A DNA stretch of 64,000 nucleotides from assembly GCA_030407085.1 (NCBI GenBank), contig CM059584.1:88238501-88302500 (forward strand), in the 5' to 3' direction. How positions within the stretch are numbered: position 1 is the stretch's first letter; every line of letters starts with the position of its first letter. A program made the position numbers and the translations under genes. Below are positions 51,461 through 62,459 of this stretch, piece by piece. The notes below the pieces were generated by a model. The model searched no databases. It was given only the letters and a program-made list of their open reading frames with translations, and had not been told where the DNA came from. The DNA is from Trichopria drosophilae. Taxonomy: Eukaryota; Arthropoda; Insecta; Hymenoptera; Diapriidae.

Positions 51461-53058
51461 CGCGCTTTGATAAATGCGGAAACGATGTAAAAAGCTGCGA
51501 AAACAGCAGCGCCCAGATAGCATCTGGGTCAGATGGAAAGCGACATGTCCGTGTCGTCTGCCCGTCCACTTTGATACATCTGAGATGTCGCAGTAAGTCC
51601 ATCGCCCCTAGTCTGCTGAATCCCATATTAGTTGCCATTGGTCTATGATCATGCTGGACCATTTCTTGTGGTTATCATCCTGGTCGGCGATGTTCTGCTT
51701 TGTAGCCCTCCCTTCACTGTGTACTGCGGCTCTCTCGGTTGCAAGGAGGTCTACAGGAGGAAGCCCAGCGACCACCGAGACAACGATGTCCGTTACAGTA
51801 CGGTAGGCACGAGCAACTCTTAGGGCGGCTGTTCTGTAGGCCCGTGGGCAAGCGGCTCCACAGCTCATATGGATGTTCATAGCATCAGCCCACATCGGTA
51901 CCCCGTAGAGGACGACGGAGCTTACTACCGATCACAGGAGGAACCGTCGCGGTTGCTTCGATCCCTCATGTTGGGGATGATGCTGGAGAGCGTACGGGCC
52001 ACTTTGGCTGCCTTTGCGCCTACGCTCATCAGGCGTTGTTTGAACGACAGCCGCACATCTAGAGTGACCCCAAGATATTGGATAGCGTCCAACCTTTTCT
52101 TTACTCGAGAAATGAGTACCGCCTCTGTCTTCTCTGCCGCCAGATCTAACCTATAGTTTCTCAACCACGTAGCTACTACCTCGATAGATTCATCTCCGCT
52201 AAATTGCACCTCGTCGATGGTCTTCGCGACGAAGATTTGTGCAAGGTCATCTGCGAAAGCTACCATGGACACCCTGTCTGAAAATTACTGCCTCAACAGT
52301 CGATCATACAAGACGTTCCATAGCAAGGGTCCCAGAACCGAGCCCTAATATAGGGTCCGCTCTGTTACGTAGCTTGAGATGGCTTCTCGTAGGTAGAGCG
52401 GCACCTTCAGATCTTCGAGTGCCTGCATGATGCACTCCTACCTGGCCGTATTGAATGCGATCCGAATATCCAGTGCAATATGGTACCCATGCACCTGGTA
52501 TTACGGCTACCACTGATGCCATCCATGGCTATTGCTTTCACTCGGCCGATGGCATCGACGGTTCAGCGCCCCTCCTGAAAGCCGAACTGGTTGTCGGAAA
52601 GATCTCCGGCATTTTCGATGGCTGCTTCTAGTCTGGTACAAATAACCCTCTCATATAGCTTCCCGGGGATGTCAAGCATGCAGAAAGGTTGGAACGTTGA
52701 TGGGTCGTCCGGGGGTTTGTTTCCCTTAGACAGAAGCACCAGTCTCTGTTCTTTCCACTGCACCGGGAAGCATCCTTTCGTCAGACAAGCACTGAATGTC
52801 GATGTGAAGATGGTTGGGACATTCAGTGCTGCGATCTTCATTGCCATACCAGGTACCCCATCCATTCCTAGGGCCTTACGGGTGGACATTTTCTCAGCAG
52901 CCATCTTCAGTTCGGCTTCGGTAACATCTGGCGACTCGACTGCACCAGCAATTGACATCAGGCCGGTGCCAATCGGCCGTTCCCGAAGTTCTGGGAATAG
53001 GGCGGGAACCTGCGAGAAGGCCTGCGCTTCGGCTGCTGCCCGGACCCTGGGACTATAA
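51461..53058 (-). pseudogene. R1-clade LINE ORF2 remnant (RT and C-terminus)
   Basis: Pieces in several frames read, in order, KALGMDGVPGMAMKIAALNV, WKEQRLVLLSKGNKPPDDPS, LYERVICTRLEAAIE, FGFQEGR (52563-52958); then after deletions and stops VAFADDLAQIFVAKT (near 52250), QYLGVTLDVRLSF, RTAALRVARAYRTV (near 51800) and KWTGRRHGHVAFHLTQMLSG, RCCFRSFLHRF (near 51500). FADD is the polymerase active site. The order and the C-terminal HLTQMLSG motif are typical of R1-clade LINEs. It is multiply broken and 5'-incomplete. Confidence 0.82.
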
Positions 53059-53873
53059 CCTGCTTGCAGGCCACTACCGGGCGCCCCATGTGTGGGGTCA
53101 GGGTAGGGCCGCGGGGACGCTAGGACGAAGAGAAAAGCCCAATTGTATGGAGCAGAAATTCACCGCAGGGAATAAGGGAAAGGGGTTTAGCGTGGGTGAC
53201 AGTGACGAGGCGAGCCGGGCTGTTCTGCCCCAGAGCGGGAGCAGCAGCCCACGGCTCCTCGATGAGGGGGAAGTGGGAGGCACCGACTGTGCAAATTGCT
53301 TGTGTGATGGCGCGAGCAAAGGAGAATTGCCGCCCAGCAGAGCGAGGAAACACGGAGGGCCCCGGAGGCGGCGATGGCTGCCATATGGCAGTCGGCGCCG
53401 TCGCGGACCCGACGGGTGACTGGGCCCATGCCGGCACCGGGCCCAGGATCATCGCTAGCGAGGTGGTGGCGGGTTCTTCGAAGGCCGTCAGCACGAGCGC
53501 ACCGTCCACGCCTCGGACGATCTTCCGCCCTAAGCGGCGGAGCGAGTCCGACGTGTTGGGCGTCGTGGTGGCGGCCACGAAGAAGTCCTGCGTAGAGGTC
53601 GAGACGGCAGGGTCCGTGGACTCCGACATGGAGTTGGACGTTGTGACCCTGCCGTCCGGATTGCATGCGGAAGGTGCCGAGGCACCGAAATGCATGGGCG
53701 CCAAAGCTTTACTCGGAGCGATGCAAATACCGTCCTAGAGCGCCTCGGAGAGCTGCGATCGCTCCTCGAGCAGACGCTCGGGCGGTGGTGTCGCTCTAAG
53801 CGGGGGTGGCGAGTGGGAAACCGCGATTGACCACGGTGCAAAGGGGAGTGGTTACCCCCCCCCCCCCCCCCCG
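53059..53873. other. GC-rich segment, possible LINE 5' end; C run at right edge
   Basis: Both strands have open frames of more than 150 codons because of high GC. The plus frame (53196-53738) contains SESDVLGVVVAATKKSCVEV and an acidic DSDMELDVV, which could be a LINE ORF1 N-terminus; the minus frame is less protein-like. Orientation is not decidable here. The segment ends in a C run at 53856-53872. Confidence 0.35.
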
Positions 53874-53974
53874 TCTTTACGTTCAGTACGAACAGTATTG
53901 AGATTTTGACGTTTGCGGAATTAATGAAGAATACAGCTTTGTGGAAAAGTTATTGAAGTTGACCTGTGAGATGA

Positions 53975-54104
53975 CACAATAGAGATCCGTCCGAAAAGTG
54001 TCTTGGAGCACCTTCTTGGAATTTTGACAGCGGTCTGTGGTCTTCTAGTATCCTTGCCAGTGAAAAAATAGAAATTTGTAGCTCCAGAAACTCTACGAAA
54101 ACGT
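53975..54104 (+). pseudogene. Exon-like paralog 1
   Basis: It reads LEHLLGILTAV, then after a TAG KFVAPETLRK, directly before GTAAGTAAAC, a donor-like sequence. It is similar in sequence and layout to the exon-like units at 54714-54870 and 56155-55944. The protein family is unknown. Confidence 0.35.
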
Positions 54105-54366
54105 AAGTAAACTTTTCTCAATGTAATGATTGAAATGATCTTGTAAGTGCGGGTTTTAACTCCCAAAAGAATCTTCGTAGTTGATTGCTGGAAATAAATT
54201 GAAAACGATTATAAAAAAGTGTAAACAACGGAATTAAGAATTTATATAATTTGTCGTAATGCCATGTATCATGTACAGAGAGCACAAAATACTTGTGGTT
54301 TCTCTTTCCGACACATCTGGCTTGTGTCTGATAATGTCTTGTTTATATTAAGACAAGAAGTCAAAT

Positions 54367-54509
54367 AGACAAGTAGTTCGTCTCTATACATTAGTGAGTT
54401 GTCTTCCAATATTAGCCAGTTGTCCTCCGACACGAGCCAGTCGTCTTTAGATATTAACCACTGGTGTCTCATGACGACTCACTAACGCTTAGAGACGAAC
54501 TACTTGTCT
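54367..54509. repeat. 143-bp hairpin element with perfect 20-bp inverted ends
   Basis: AGACAAGTAGTTCGTCTCTA at 54367-54386 is perfectly inverted at 54490-54509. A second inner pair (TTAGTGAGT and ACTCACTAA) lies inside. The loop contains repeated GCCAGTTGTC-type strings. It looks like a miniature foldback. No open frame is involved. Confidence 0.8.
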
Positions 54510-54713
54510 TTGAAAACAAAACATTATTAGACAGGAGTCAGCGGTGTCAGCAAACAAACTATTAGTATCGTAGTTCGCCCAGCTTCTATGTTTACACATT
54601 TTTAAGTATTTTTTTGCATTTTGAGTATGAAATGCACTAGAAATGTATTTGCGATATATGATAATTAATCAAGAAAGTATCTGATAATATAGTTGATTGT
54701 TACAGTGGATTGC

Positions 54714-54870
54714 CGATGATATGAAACAATTTAAATACGAAACAGTCCCTCTTTTTGTCTTCAATTGAAGCGTTGCTGAGAACAGCTTGACGAGATTAGT
54801 GTGTTGACATCGGTTTTCTGACATCCTGGCTGTTGAAAAAGTACAAATTTTGTAAAATTTATTGAAAAGT
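54714..54870 (+). pseudogene. Exon-like paralog 2
   Basis: It follows GATTGTTACAG and reads MKQFKYETVPLFVFN, then with stops EQLDEISVLTSV and FVKFIEK before GTAAGTAAAC. EQLDEISVLTS aligns with EQLNELGILTA of the 56155-55944 unit. Confidence 0.35.
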
Positions 54871-55145
54871 AAGTAAACATTTCTGAAATGTAATCTTCCA
54901 GTGTTCTTGGGAGTACATTTTTTCATTTAGAAAGGAATCTCTGTAATCGACTTATAGGAGAAAGGAAAAAACAATTAGAAGCATGTGTTGCTTCTAATTA
55001 TTGTATTAAGAATTTAAGTCTTTTCACGTAAAGATATATCATTATTTTAAGCTCTGAAGTTCTTCCATCTTTGTATATTTGCATTTTCTTAAATATTTTC
55101 TGTATATTTCAAGCCTGAAGTGCACATGCGATAAAATTGTGATAC

Positions 55146-55642
55146 GCAACTATTCTATTAAGGATAAAAAAGGATAAAGGAAAGGAATTATCCCCAGCTT
55201 TAATGACATTTTAGACTATTCCCCGGTCGGCTCTCGGGTAGATAGGACGGACAGACTATCGAACACATCACAAGACAATACATAGACAAATACAAGGCAT
55301 CACCCACCCAGAGCCAGTCCCCCCCATTACTGCGCCCCGTAGAGCGACTTGACCCCTCCGTATCGCATTTGCACGAGATCTGGGAAAACTACGGGAAACC
55401 CAGACAGATACAGTCGATGAACTACTTTATCGTCAGAGGATACCCTCTGACGGTAAAGCAGGTGTGTCTCCCACTCAGGAATCGGCCTGTTATCTTTGTC
55501 GTAGCAGGCGCAACGCTCGTTTTTTTTATTCTAACAGACACCCTTCCAAGTATGCATTCCCAATCAGGATGCTTTACTTGAAAGAGCGACTACGAGTCGC
55601 GCCGACCACAGGACAATTGCTGTCGGTGCAACTATTCTATTA
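55146..55642. mobile_element. ~470-bp insertion flanked by a 15-bp direct repeat
   Basis: GCAACTATTCTATTA occurs at 55146-55160 and again at 55628-55642. The segment between is GC-richer than its surroundings and has no poly-A at its right end. Short frames such as HEIWENYGKPRQIQSMNYF and QESACYLCRSRRNARFFYS are not recognised. The repeat has the length of a target-primed insertion duplication. Confidence 0.55.
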
Positions 55643-55679
55643 TATAATGAAAGTGTCTCGTGATATATTTATCTTCTAC

Positions 55680-55745
55680 AGTCGATTGTCAGGATTTCCA
55701 TGACAGGGAATGCTACAAGAAGTACGAATAGATAAAGCTGGAAGA
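55680..55745 (+). pseudogene. Exon-like unit B, copy 1
   Basis: After TTATCTTCTACAG it reads VDCQDFHDRECYKKYE, TAG, IKLEELGSSK. A diverged relative lies at 57318-57400 (CQEMFQKLYTCTKLDEL). It could be a later exon of the same decayed family as the 56-kb unit. Confidence 0.3.
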
Positions 55746-55943
55746 ACTTGGGAGCTCGAAATAATAGCAATATAACTCATTGGGATAAAAGATTTAAATT
55801 CTAAGTACGATTGCTCACAGTTTCTTCTAATCAGTTTTGGATTTCCTTTCTTCCGTAAGTCAAGTACCGAGATTCTATTGTAAATTAAAAAACATACTCC
55901 AAAGATCACTGAATATTACATTTGAGAAATGATTACTTACGTT

Positions 55944-56155
55944 TCAGGAATTTTTCAGGACCTTCAAAAATTTAATTTTTTTCCAGCAATGATTTCGTTG
56001 AAGTGCTGTCAAAATACCAAGTTCGTTAAGCTGTTCCCAGCTACACTTCAATAGTTTCCTACGGTCAAGAGCTACGAATGTAACGAGGTGGTCTATTTTG
56101 TGTTGAATAGGATCTGCCAGTGGAACCATGGCTACGGATGAAAAATCGACTGCAA
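55944..56155 (-). pseudogene. Exon-like paralog 3, best preserved
   Basis: After ATTGCAG (acceptor-like) the minus strand has ATG at 56129 and an open frame of 61 codons: MVPLADPIQHKIDHLVTFVA, then WEQLNELGILTALQRNHCW and KKIKFLKVLK, close to a CGTAAGTAATC donor-like site. Two relatives on the plus strand (53975 and 54714) share the same end. No known domain is recognised. Confidence 0.35.
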
Positions 56156-56186
56156 TAGAAATGTGTATCGTTAGATAATTTCTTTA

Positions 56187-57297
56187 TTAACCCCTTGCGT
56201 CTCATTGGGACTGACGTCGCCCCACTTACATTTACATACATTTTGCTGTTTTTCTCGTGAAATCTAAGACGCATTTTGATCCAATCTTTTTCTGTTACTT
56301 ATATAGACCCTAATGATCAGTAAAAAAATTGTTTCCCCTTTATTGCTAATAATATAATTGTTATTAACAAAACAATTTAAATAAATAAGTTTTTTCTCGA
56401 ATAAATGCAGATTTAAGAAAACCTCCCATTATTATTTTCTGAAATTTTTTCTCGAATTTTCTCGAACAAAATTTGGTACTCGAGTGTTTTCGGGTTCGCT
56501 GATTGCGAATCCGAGGTTAGATTTGCGAAATTCATAATGTCGAATCCAATACGACGGACAAAAATTTTAAATATAATTCTATTTGGACAATATTTGTTAT
56601 TTGGTGGTTTCTGGGGTCGCTGATCACAAATCCGAGGTTTCTTTTGCGAAATTCAAAATGGCGGATCCAATATGGCGGCAGAAATTTTAAATGTAACTCT
56701 AGAAAAAATTTATGAAATATTTAATTCGTATTACACATTGGAAAAGAGGCTGGGATTCGTTACTTCATAGAAGCTTCCTGGGAATCCAGGACTCACTAGA
56801 CAGAAGGTCCTCAGTCCGATTTTAAGTCCCTTCTTTATTTAAAAAAATTTTTTTTTTTATTTTAAAATTTTTAAACAAAATTTTTAATATTTAAATATAA
56901 TCATACTAATATTTATTTATTCATTTACGATATGCAATAAAACAGTTTCTTTTAATGTCAAGCACAACGGAAAATTGAAAAATGTTAGTCCGTCATATTG
57001 AATTTCGAAAAAATAACTTCGGATTCATAATCAGCGACTCCGAAAACCTCCGAGTAAAAATTTTGTCCAAATAGAATTATATTTAAAAACTTTTAGGCTA
57101 TATTGGGCGCGCGATTTTGAATTTCACAAATCTAACCTCTGAAAGTTATATTTAAAATTTTTGTCCGCCATATTGAATCAAACATTTTGAATTTCTCAAA
57201 ACTAACATCGAATTCGTAATCAGCGACCCCAAAAACCCTGAGTAACAATTTTCGGCTGAATTGGACAAAAGGAAAAATGCGTGACTTAATGGGTTAA
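56187..57297. mobile_element. piggyBac-type MITE (TTAA target duplication)
   Basis: TTAA at 56187 is followed by CCCCTTGCGTC and at the other end GACTTAATGGG is followed by TTAA at 57294. TTAA duplication plus CCC/GGG ends is the piggyBac signature. The interior contains degenerate inverted units with AAATTCAAAATGGCGGATCC and GGGTTCGCTGAT strings also seen in the 12.4-kb foldback. No transposase is encoded. Confidence 0.75.
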
Positions 57298-57317
57298 TTT
57301 ATTTCTGTAAAATATTT

Positions 57318-57400
57318 CTAGTACATTCCATATTCAAAATGCCAGGAAATGTTTCAAAAATTGTATACATGCACGAAGCTGGATGAACTTTAGAGCTGAA
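57318..57400 (+). pseudogene. Exon-like unit B, copy 2
   Basis: It follows AAAATATTTCTAG and aligns with 55680-55745 in the string AAGCTGGA(A/T)GAACTT and in the downstream AATAATAACAA. It contains a stop. Confidence 0.28.
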
Positions 57401-57597
57401 AATAATAACAACATATGACATTACGAGAGATGATTCAAATTCTTAATACTGTTGTTCGGACTTGTTTTTAATCATTTGTAAATTAAAAAATGCATTTTCA
57501 AGTTCGTTTCCACATCACATTTGAGAAAAGATTACTACCATATATTAGCAAAAATGAGTGAAATCCCCCAAAAAACACTTCTTGTAAAAAAACTCAC

Positions 57598-58905
57598 CAA
57601 GTTCTTATAAGTTAAACATAATTGCCACAAAAAATGCTATCAGAATTAAATTATGTGCTATTATAAGACTATATTCTTATTCTACAAAAAGCATTGAAAT
57701 CATGTAATAAGGCCAATTTCTAATGAATGAAACTATTCATTAATGCAATATACAATAATTTGGAAAGAAAATTTTGGGTACATTCAACTATCTTTTTTAT
57801 ATTAGTTTTGTTTACTAATAGAGTTATATAATACAAGAGTTGTTGTCGTATGAGTTATTGTAAAGATGAATGTTTTGTTGTGCAAATGAATGTAAATACT
57901 GTAATATAAAATTAACTGCAATACGGGCGTAACGAAATGTAAAAAATTTCAAATAATGCAATAGTATACTGACTGACACTTCTAAATGGGGATCATTCCT
58001 TCGGGGACCAAGATTCTCCGAAAAACTTGACTAAAAGGGCAGCCAAGTTTTTGACAACCCAGTTGTGGAATGCTTGGAATAAGGGCCAATGTGTATATTA
58101 TTGGTGATATTGCATCGATTTTTAAAGCTCATTAAATACATTAATAACATTTTTTTATTAAATGGTAATTTCATTGAACAAATAATTAGAAATACTGAGA
58201 TTTGAATGAAGTTTCTTAAAAATTTTGTGGCGTACGCAAAATTTTCTTTCTAATAATATAGATTTAACGTAGGTGTATTTAAATATTAAAATAAAATAAT
58301 TAACGGTTTAGACCCACCAATTGCATTAGATTTTAAAATGCCATGTTTGGAAATTTCTCAAACATTTCAAACACCTTCCGTCGTAATCGCTCGGATTCAC
58401 AAACGTTTAGGCATTGCCGAAATATTTGTAATCTCAACTAGTAATGAAATTAACAACGAAAAAAAGGTAATAGAAAAAAGGAAAGATAAAATTATCCTTA
58501 AAGGTTAGGTTAGGTTAGGTAAAATTATCCTTTCCTTTTTTCTATTACCTTTTTTTCGTTGTTAATTTCATTGCTAATTGAGATTAGAAATATTTCGACA
58601 AGGCCTAAACGTTTGTGAATCCGAGCGATTACGACGGAAGGTGTTTGAAATGTTTGAGAAATTTCCAAACTATGGCATTTTAACATCTAATGCAATTGGT
58701 GGGTCTAAGCCGTTAATTATTTTATTTTCTTTCCAAATTATTGTATATCTCATTAATAAATAGTTTCATTCATTAGAAAGAACTTGGCCTTATTACATGA
58801 TTTCAATCCTTTTTGTAGAATAAGAATATAGCCTTATAATTGCACATAATTTAATTATGATAGCATTTTTTGTGGTAATTATGTTTTACTAATAAGAACT
58901 TTGAA
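57598..58905. mobile_element. Palindromic foldback element with TTAGG repeats at the apex
   Basis: The right arm (58526-58905) is inverted to a split left arm (about 57598-57775 and 58250-58486). Inner arms are nearly perfect around 58456-58548 (AACAACGAAAAAAAGGTAAT). Shared sequence includes CACAAAAAATGCTATC and AAACGTTTAGGC-type strings. The left arm is interrupted by about 475 bp whose borders read GAAAGAAAATTTTG and CAAAATTTTCTTTC, a nested insertion. Another copy of arm sequence is at about 45110-45310. Confidence 0.82.
58503..58519 (+). repeat. (TTAGG)3 telomere-type repeat
   Basis: GGTTAGGTTAGGTTAGG sits in the loop between the two palindrome arms. TTAGG is the ancestral insect telomere unit. 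The run is short and could be chance or a mark of repair. Confidence 0.7.
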
Positions 58906-60197
58906 TATTAGGTTTAGAATATGTTCCAAAAGATAATAAAAAGTAAAATAACAAATTCAGGCGTATATACTAATTACACCTATAGACGGCAAATGTTTGC
59001 GACACCGCCCCGTACCTACTCACATGGCCAGTGAGCGTCGAGGCAGCGCGGAGCAGCCGACAGAGTTTGGGCACTTAGTCCTCACAAGAACCTTTATTCC
59101 TATTTTAAGTTCTCATTAATGCCAGTATACGTATTGGAAGTCCTGGCTTGATCCATTCCACCCATCGGAGATCCTTAGAAACTGCCTTATAAGAGCCGCT
59201 TTATGATTTTGTTTACGCCTTCAAAACATTATTGCTCTTTTTGCATTTACTTCTTATTGACCGCCTTCTTTCCTCGTAAAGTTCGCCATACAAACATATA
59301 TATAATTTTGTGACCCTTTATTTTACATATAAACATTGTTATATAATACTTCTTAACATATACGTTATAGTATGAATTATTTATCATATGTGGAAATTAC
59401 CATACTTAATAATTATCTTTCTTTATGATATTATACCAAACTGGATTTTGATGAAGCCAAAATTTCGCGGAAATCATCGAAGAGAAATTAATATGATTAT
59501 AAAATTATTGGATTTATAACTCTTTGTACGGTCCACATAGCAAAGAAGGCCGAATATGTCATAGTGTACGTATGTTACGGGATGTGAGAATACTTCCACC
59601 CTCTTCTCCTGTGCAATAGACTAAACTAAAATCAATAACCTCGCAAATCTCGAAACTAGTCGAAATTTTAGAGATTTCCTCAACTTTCTAAAATATAGGT
59701 TAGAAAATATCCATGTTATTACCAAATGTTATATGTATCAACTCTTCTTGACGGAGCAATAAAATGTACACGTATTTTACAAGAATTACTTATTTCGAAA
59801 TAAAAACTGTAAATAATGTGATACACTATTTGGAAACGTTGAATTAATATCTGACAATAAAGCTTTTGAATCTTGTGTACTTTCATGGATCCATGTGTCG
59901 TTGAGCAATTGAATGCCTTCTTTGTTATGCGATCATTGGTATTGAGTGGTATTTTGAGGCCTTGTAGGTAGATATATACCATCGGTGATATCTTTACCAT
60001 ACTTTGCACTTTGATCTAAAAGTAGATATATTAAGATATTAAAATGTTCATAGTGGATAATTAAATTATTTTTAATTGAAGTATTGGCAAAAGGTACAAT
60101 ATGTTTTCGGATACATGCACTACATTATACCAAATAAAATATATACTTCCAACTAACATTTCAATTACTACTAAATAAATTATATATATTCAAATAA
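58906..60197. other. Intergenic, no supported gene
   Basis: A GC-richer piece at about 58980-59080 and a 96-codon minus frame at 60009-59719 (starting MQSMVKISPMVYIYLQGLK) are unassigned. The remainder is AT-rich. Confidence 0.35.
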
Positions 60198-62459
60198 ATA
60201 TGATTTTTCCTAAATTGAATTGGTTCGGATCCAATCATCGGAGAAGGTTAACTGAATCCAAAAGGACTCTTGTCCACCGCTCGGAGAAGGGACCGAACCG
60301 CTTCCTTTTAGTGCTCCTTTTGGCACTTCGTCTCAGACATAGAGGAAGGGTAGTTAATTGGGAAAAATGAAGAAATTATTCTTACCATAGGTTCCTTCTG
60401 GTGTCACCTACGACCGAAGTGTGGCTGAGCGGCTGGAACTTATCCAGTCATCATCTTCAACTGCCTGCCTGACGCTGGTTGACACTCTAACTAACTGACT
60501 GAGTGACTGACTGACTAATTGGATCTGTTTGGTTGTTTGCGCACGCCCTTTTTATAATGAAGATGGCCCATGGTCGCGAATCATAAAATTTTGGGAGTAG
60601 GAAAAGTGAAAGGAATTCTTGGAAAGATACTGGATTCTGGTTGTTCCGTCATATCTCTACATGTTTTTAACAATATTTGAATTTCAATATGAATTATGTA
60701 TAATGTGGCACATATAATGAGATCCATGCGAATCTTGGACTCTGTGCTATGCCATTTGCAACTTTCAATATATAGAATAACAAGCATTCTCGTCGACATT
60801 GGCAGAATATAAAAATGTTTGGAATTGTTAAACTGAAAATATCGTGAAACTATTCGGATACTAATGCTGTTGTAATTAAACGTTATCGCAATTAAATTGG
60901 CAATTTTGATCGTCGTGATTAACAGTAGTAATTAAATTTACAAAAATGTATGGTTGAAAGTATTGTCGTACTTAAATCGAATTAAACATATTGTCGGAAT
61001 AGAATTTACAATTGTTGGCGCACTTGAATATAGCCATAATTGAAATTACAAAAACATTGGAATGTCGCATTAAATTAAAATTAAACATATTGTCGCAAAG
61101 AAACGTATAAAAATGATCGATGATGGATATTGTCGCGTTTGAAAAATCTACTGAAAATGTTGTCGCAATTGAATGTTTATTAAATTATAGAATATTTATT
61201 TAAGATTTTGAAATGCTGTAACGAAGATTACGACATCGTGTTTTCGGAAATTTACGTGTAATATTCTTATTCGGTATACTGTATTATGTACTTGTTTTCT
61301 TAGATATAGCGAAGGTTTTTCTTTGGAGGACAAATCTAAGTGCGATGTTCGGCTGACGTAATATCACGTGAATTACTTATTTTACAGAATGTTCGGCATA
61401 CCGGTTTTGATTCTTCTTTTTCGTGAATAATGGCAAAGTTTTTAGAAAACGATGAAATTGCTGTTGCCCAGTGATTGCCTTCGGTCCAGTATGATTCATG
61501 CAAAGCAGTTTATTTGTCGAATTGAATTATTAAGCAATGCTCAGTTACTATGAATGTGGTTATACTTCTCAGAACTGTTTTTTAGTAATTATTTATTTAG
61601 TTACGGGGACGTAACAAATACAACAGTATAATCCTTCAAATTATCCAAATATTCGTTCTAAACCTGACAAAAAGTCAAGCTTTGCTACAATTGTGTACGC
61701 AATGTGCAAAATAGATGCGTATTAAAGAAAATATCCACGTTAATACCGCGTTTTGTATAAAAAAATAACGCCAAATCGAGCTCGAAACAAAAATTATTGC
61801 GTCGAAACAATGAGTAGGGGCAGAACCAAACTTTGGGGTGGTTTTCTACTATGATTGGGCGAAATTTCCCCAAAGTTACAAAAAAATTCATATATGTAGA
61901 AATTGGTGATCAACTGTCCAATTTCGCGATTTTCGAAAATTGACCTAACTTCAATGGTCTATAACTTCGGTTCTACTAGGTAAAATTGAATGAATAAAGA
62001 AGAAAATTAAACATTTTTTCCAGACAAAAGAAATGAGCCTAGTATGGCCTTCCAATATACAATACTCATAAAGTATTAAATGGTCAAAGATAACATAAAA
62101 ACCAAATTCTCGTTCACATTTTGTTTTGTATAAACCACCTATTGCATTGTAATAAATCAACATATTTTTTTCCAAAAGTAGACAAAAAGATGGAAAATTT
62201 GTTCGAATTGGTCCAATAGAATAAGAAAGCCTTAATGATTTTTTAAAAAACAGGCTTTTTTGCCCTTATTTAAAAATTCACCACAGTGTATCTCGGGCTG
62301 TAGGGCACATAAAGGGCTAAAAATTGGTGGAGAACTTCTTTCAGTATGTAATTTTATATAAAAAATGGGCGGAAAAATCAGCCGACCCCCATGCGCAATG
62401 TTTTTGAAAAGTTGGCTGGAATAACCCATATATATATATAAACATGAAAAAAATATAGG

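Noticed and set aside
51176..51648. Open frames rich in CVCVCV or HTHTHT
   Set aside because: They read through a (GT)n microsatellite and are artefacts of the repeat.
53120..53738. Long open frames on both strands of the GC-rich segment
   Set aside because: High GC keeps all frames open. Only a weak case exists for a LINE ORF1 N-terminus and I could not decide the strand, so no CDS is called.
58503..58519. A true chromosome end or subtelomere
   Set aside because: Only three TTAGG units are present inside a palindromic MITE-like element; no long array is seen.
59719..60009. 96-codon minus-strand frame
   Set aside because: It looks somewhat protein-like but has no recognised domain, paralog or splice context in the window.
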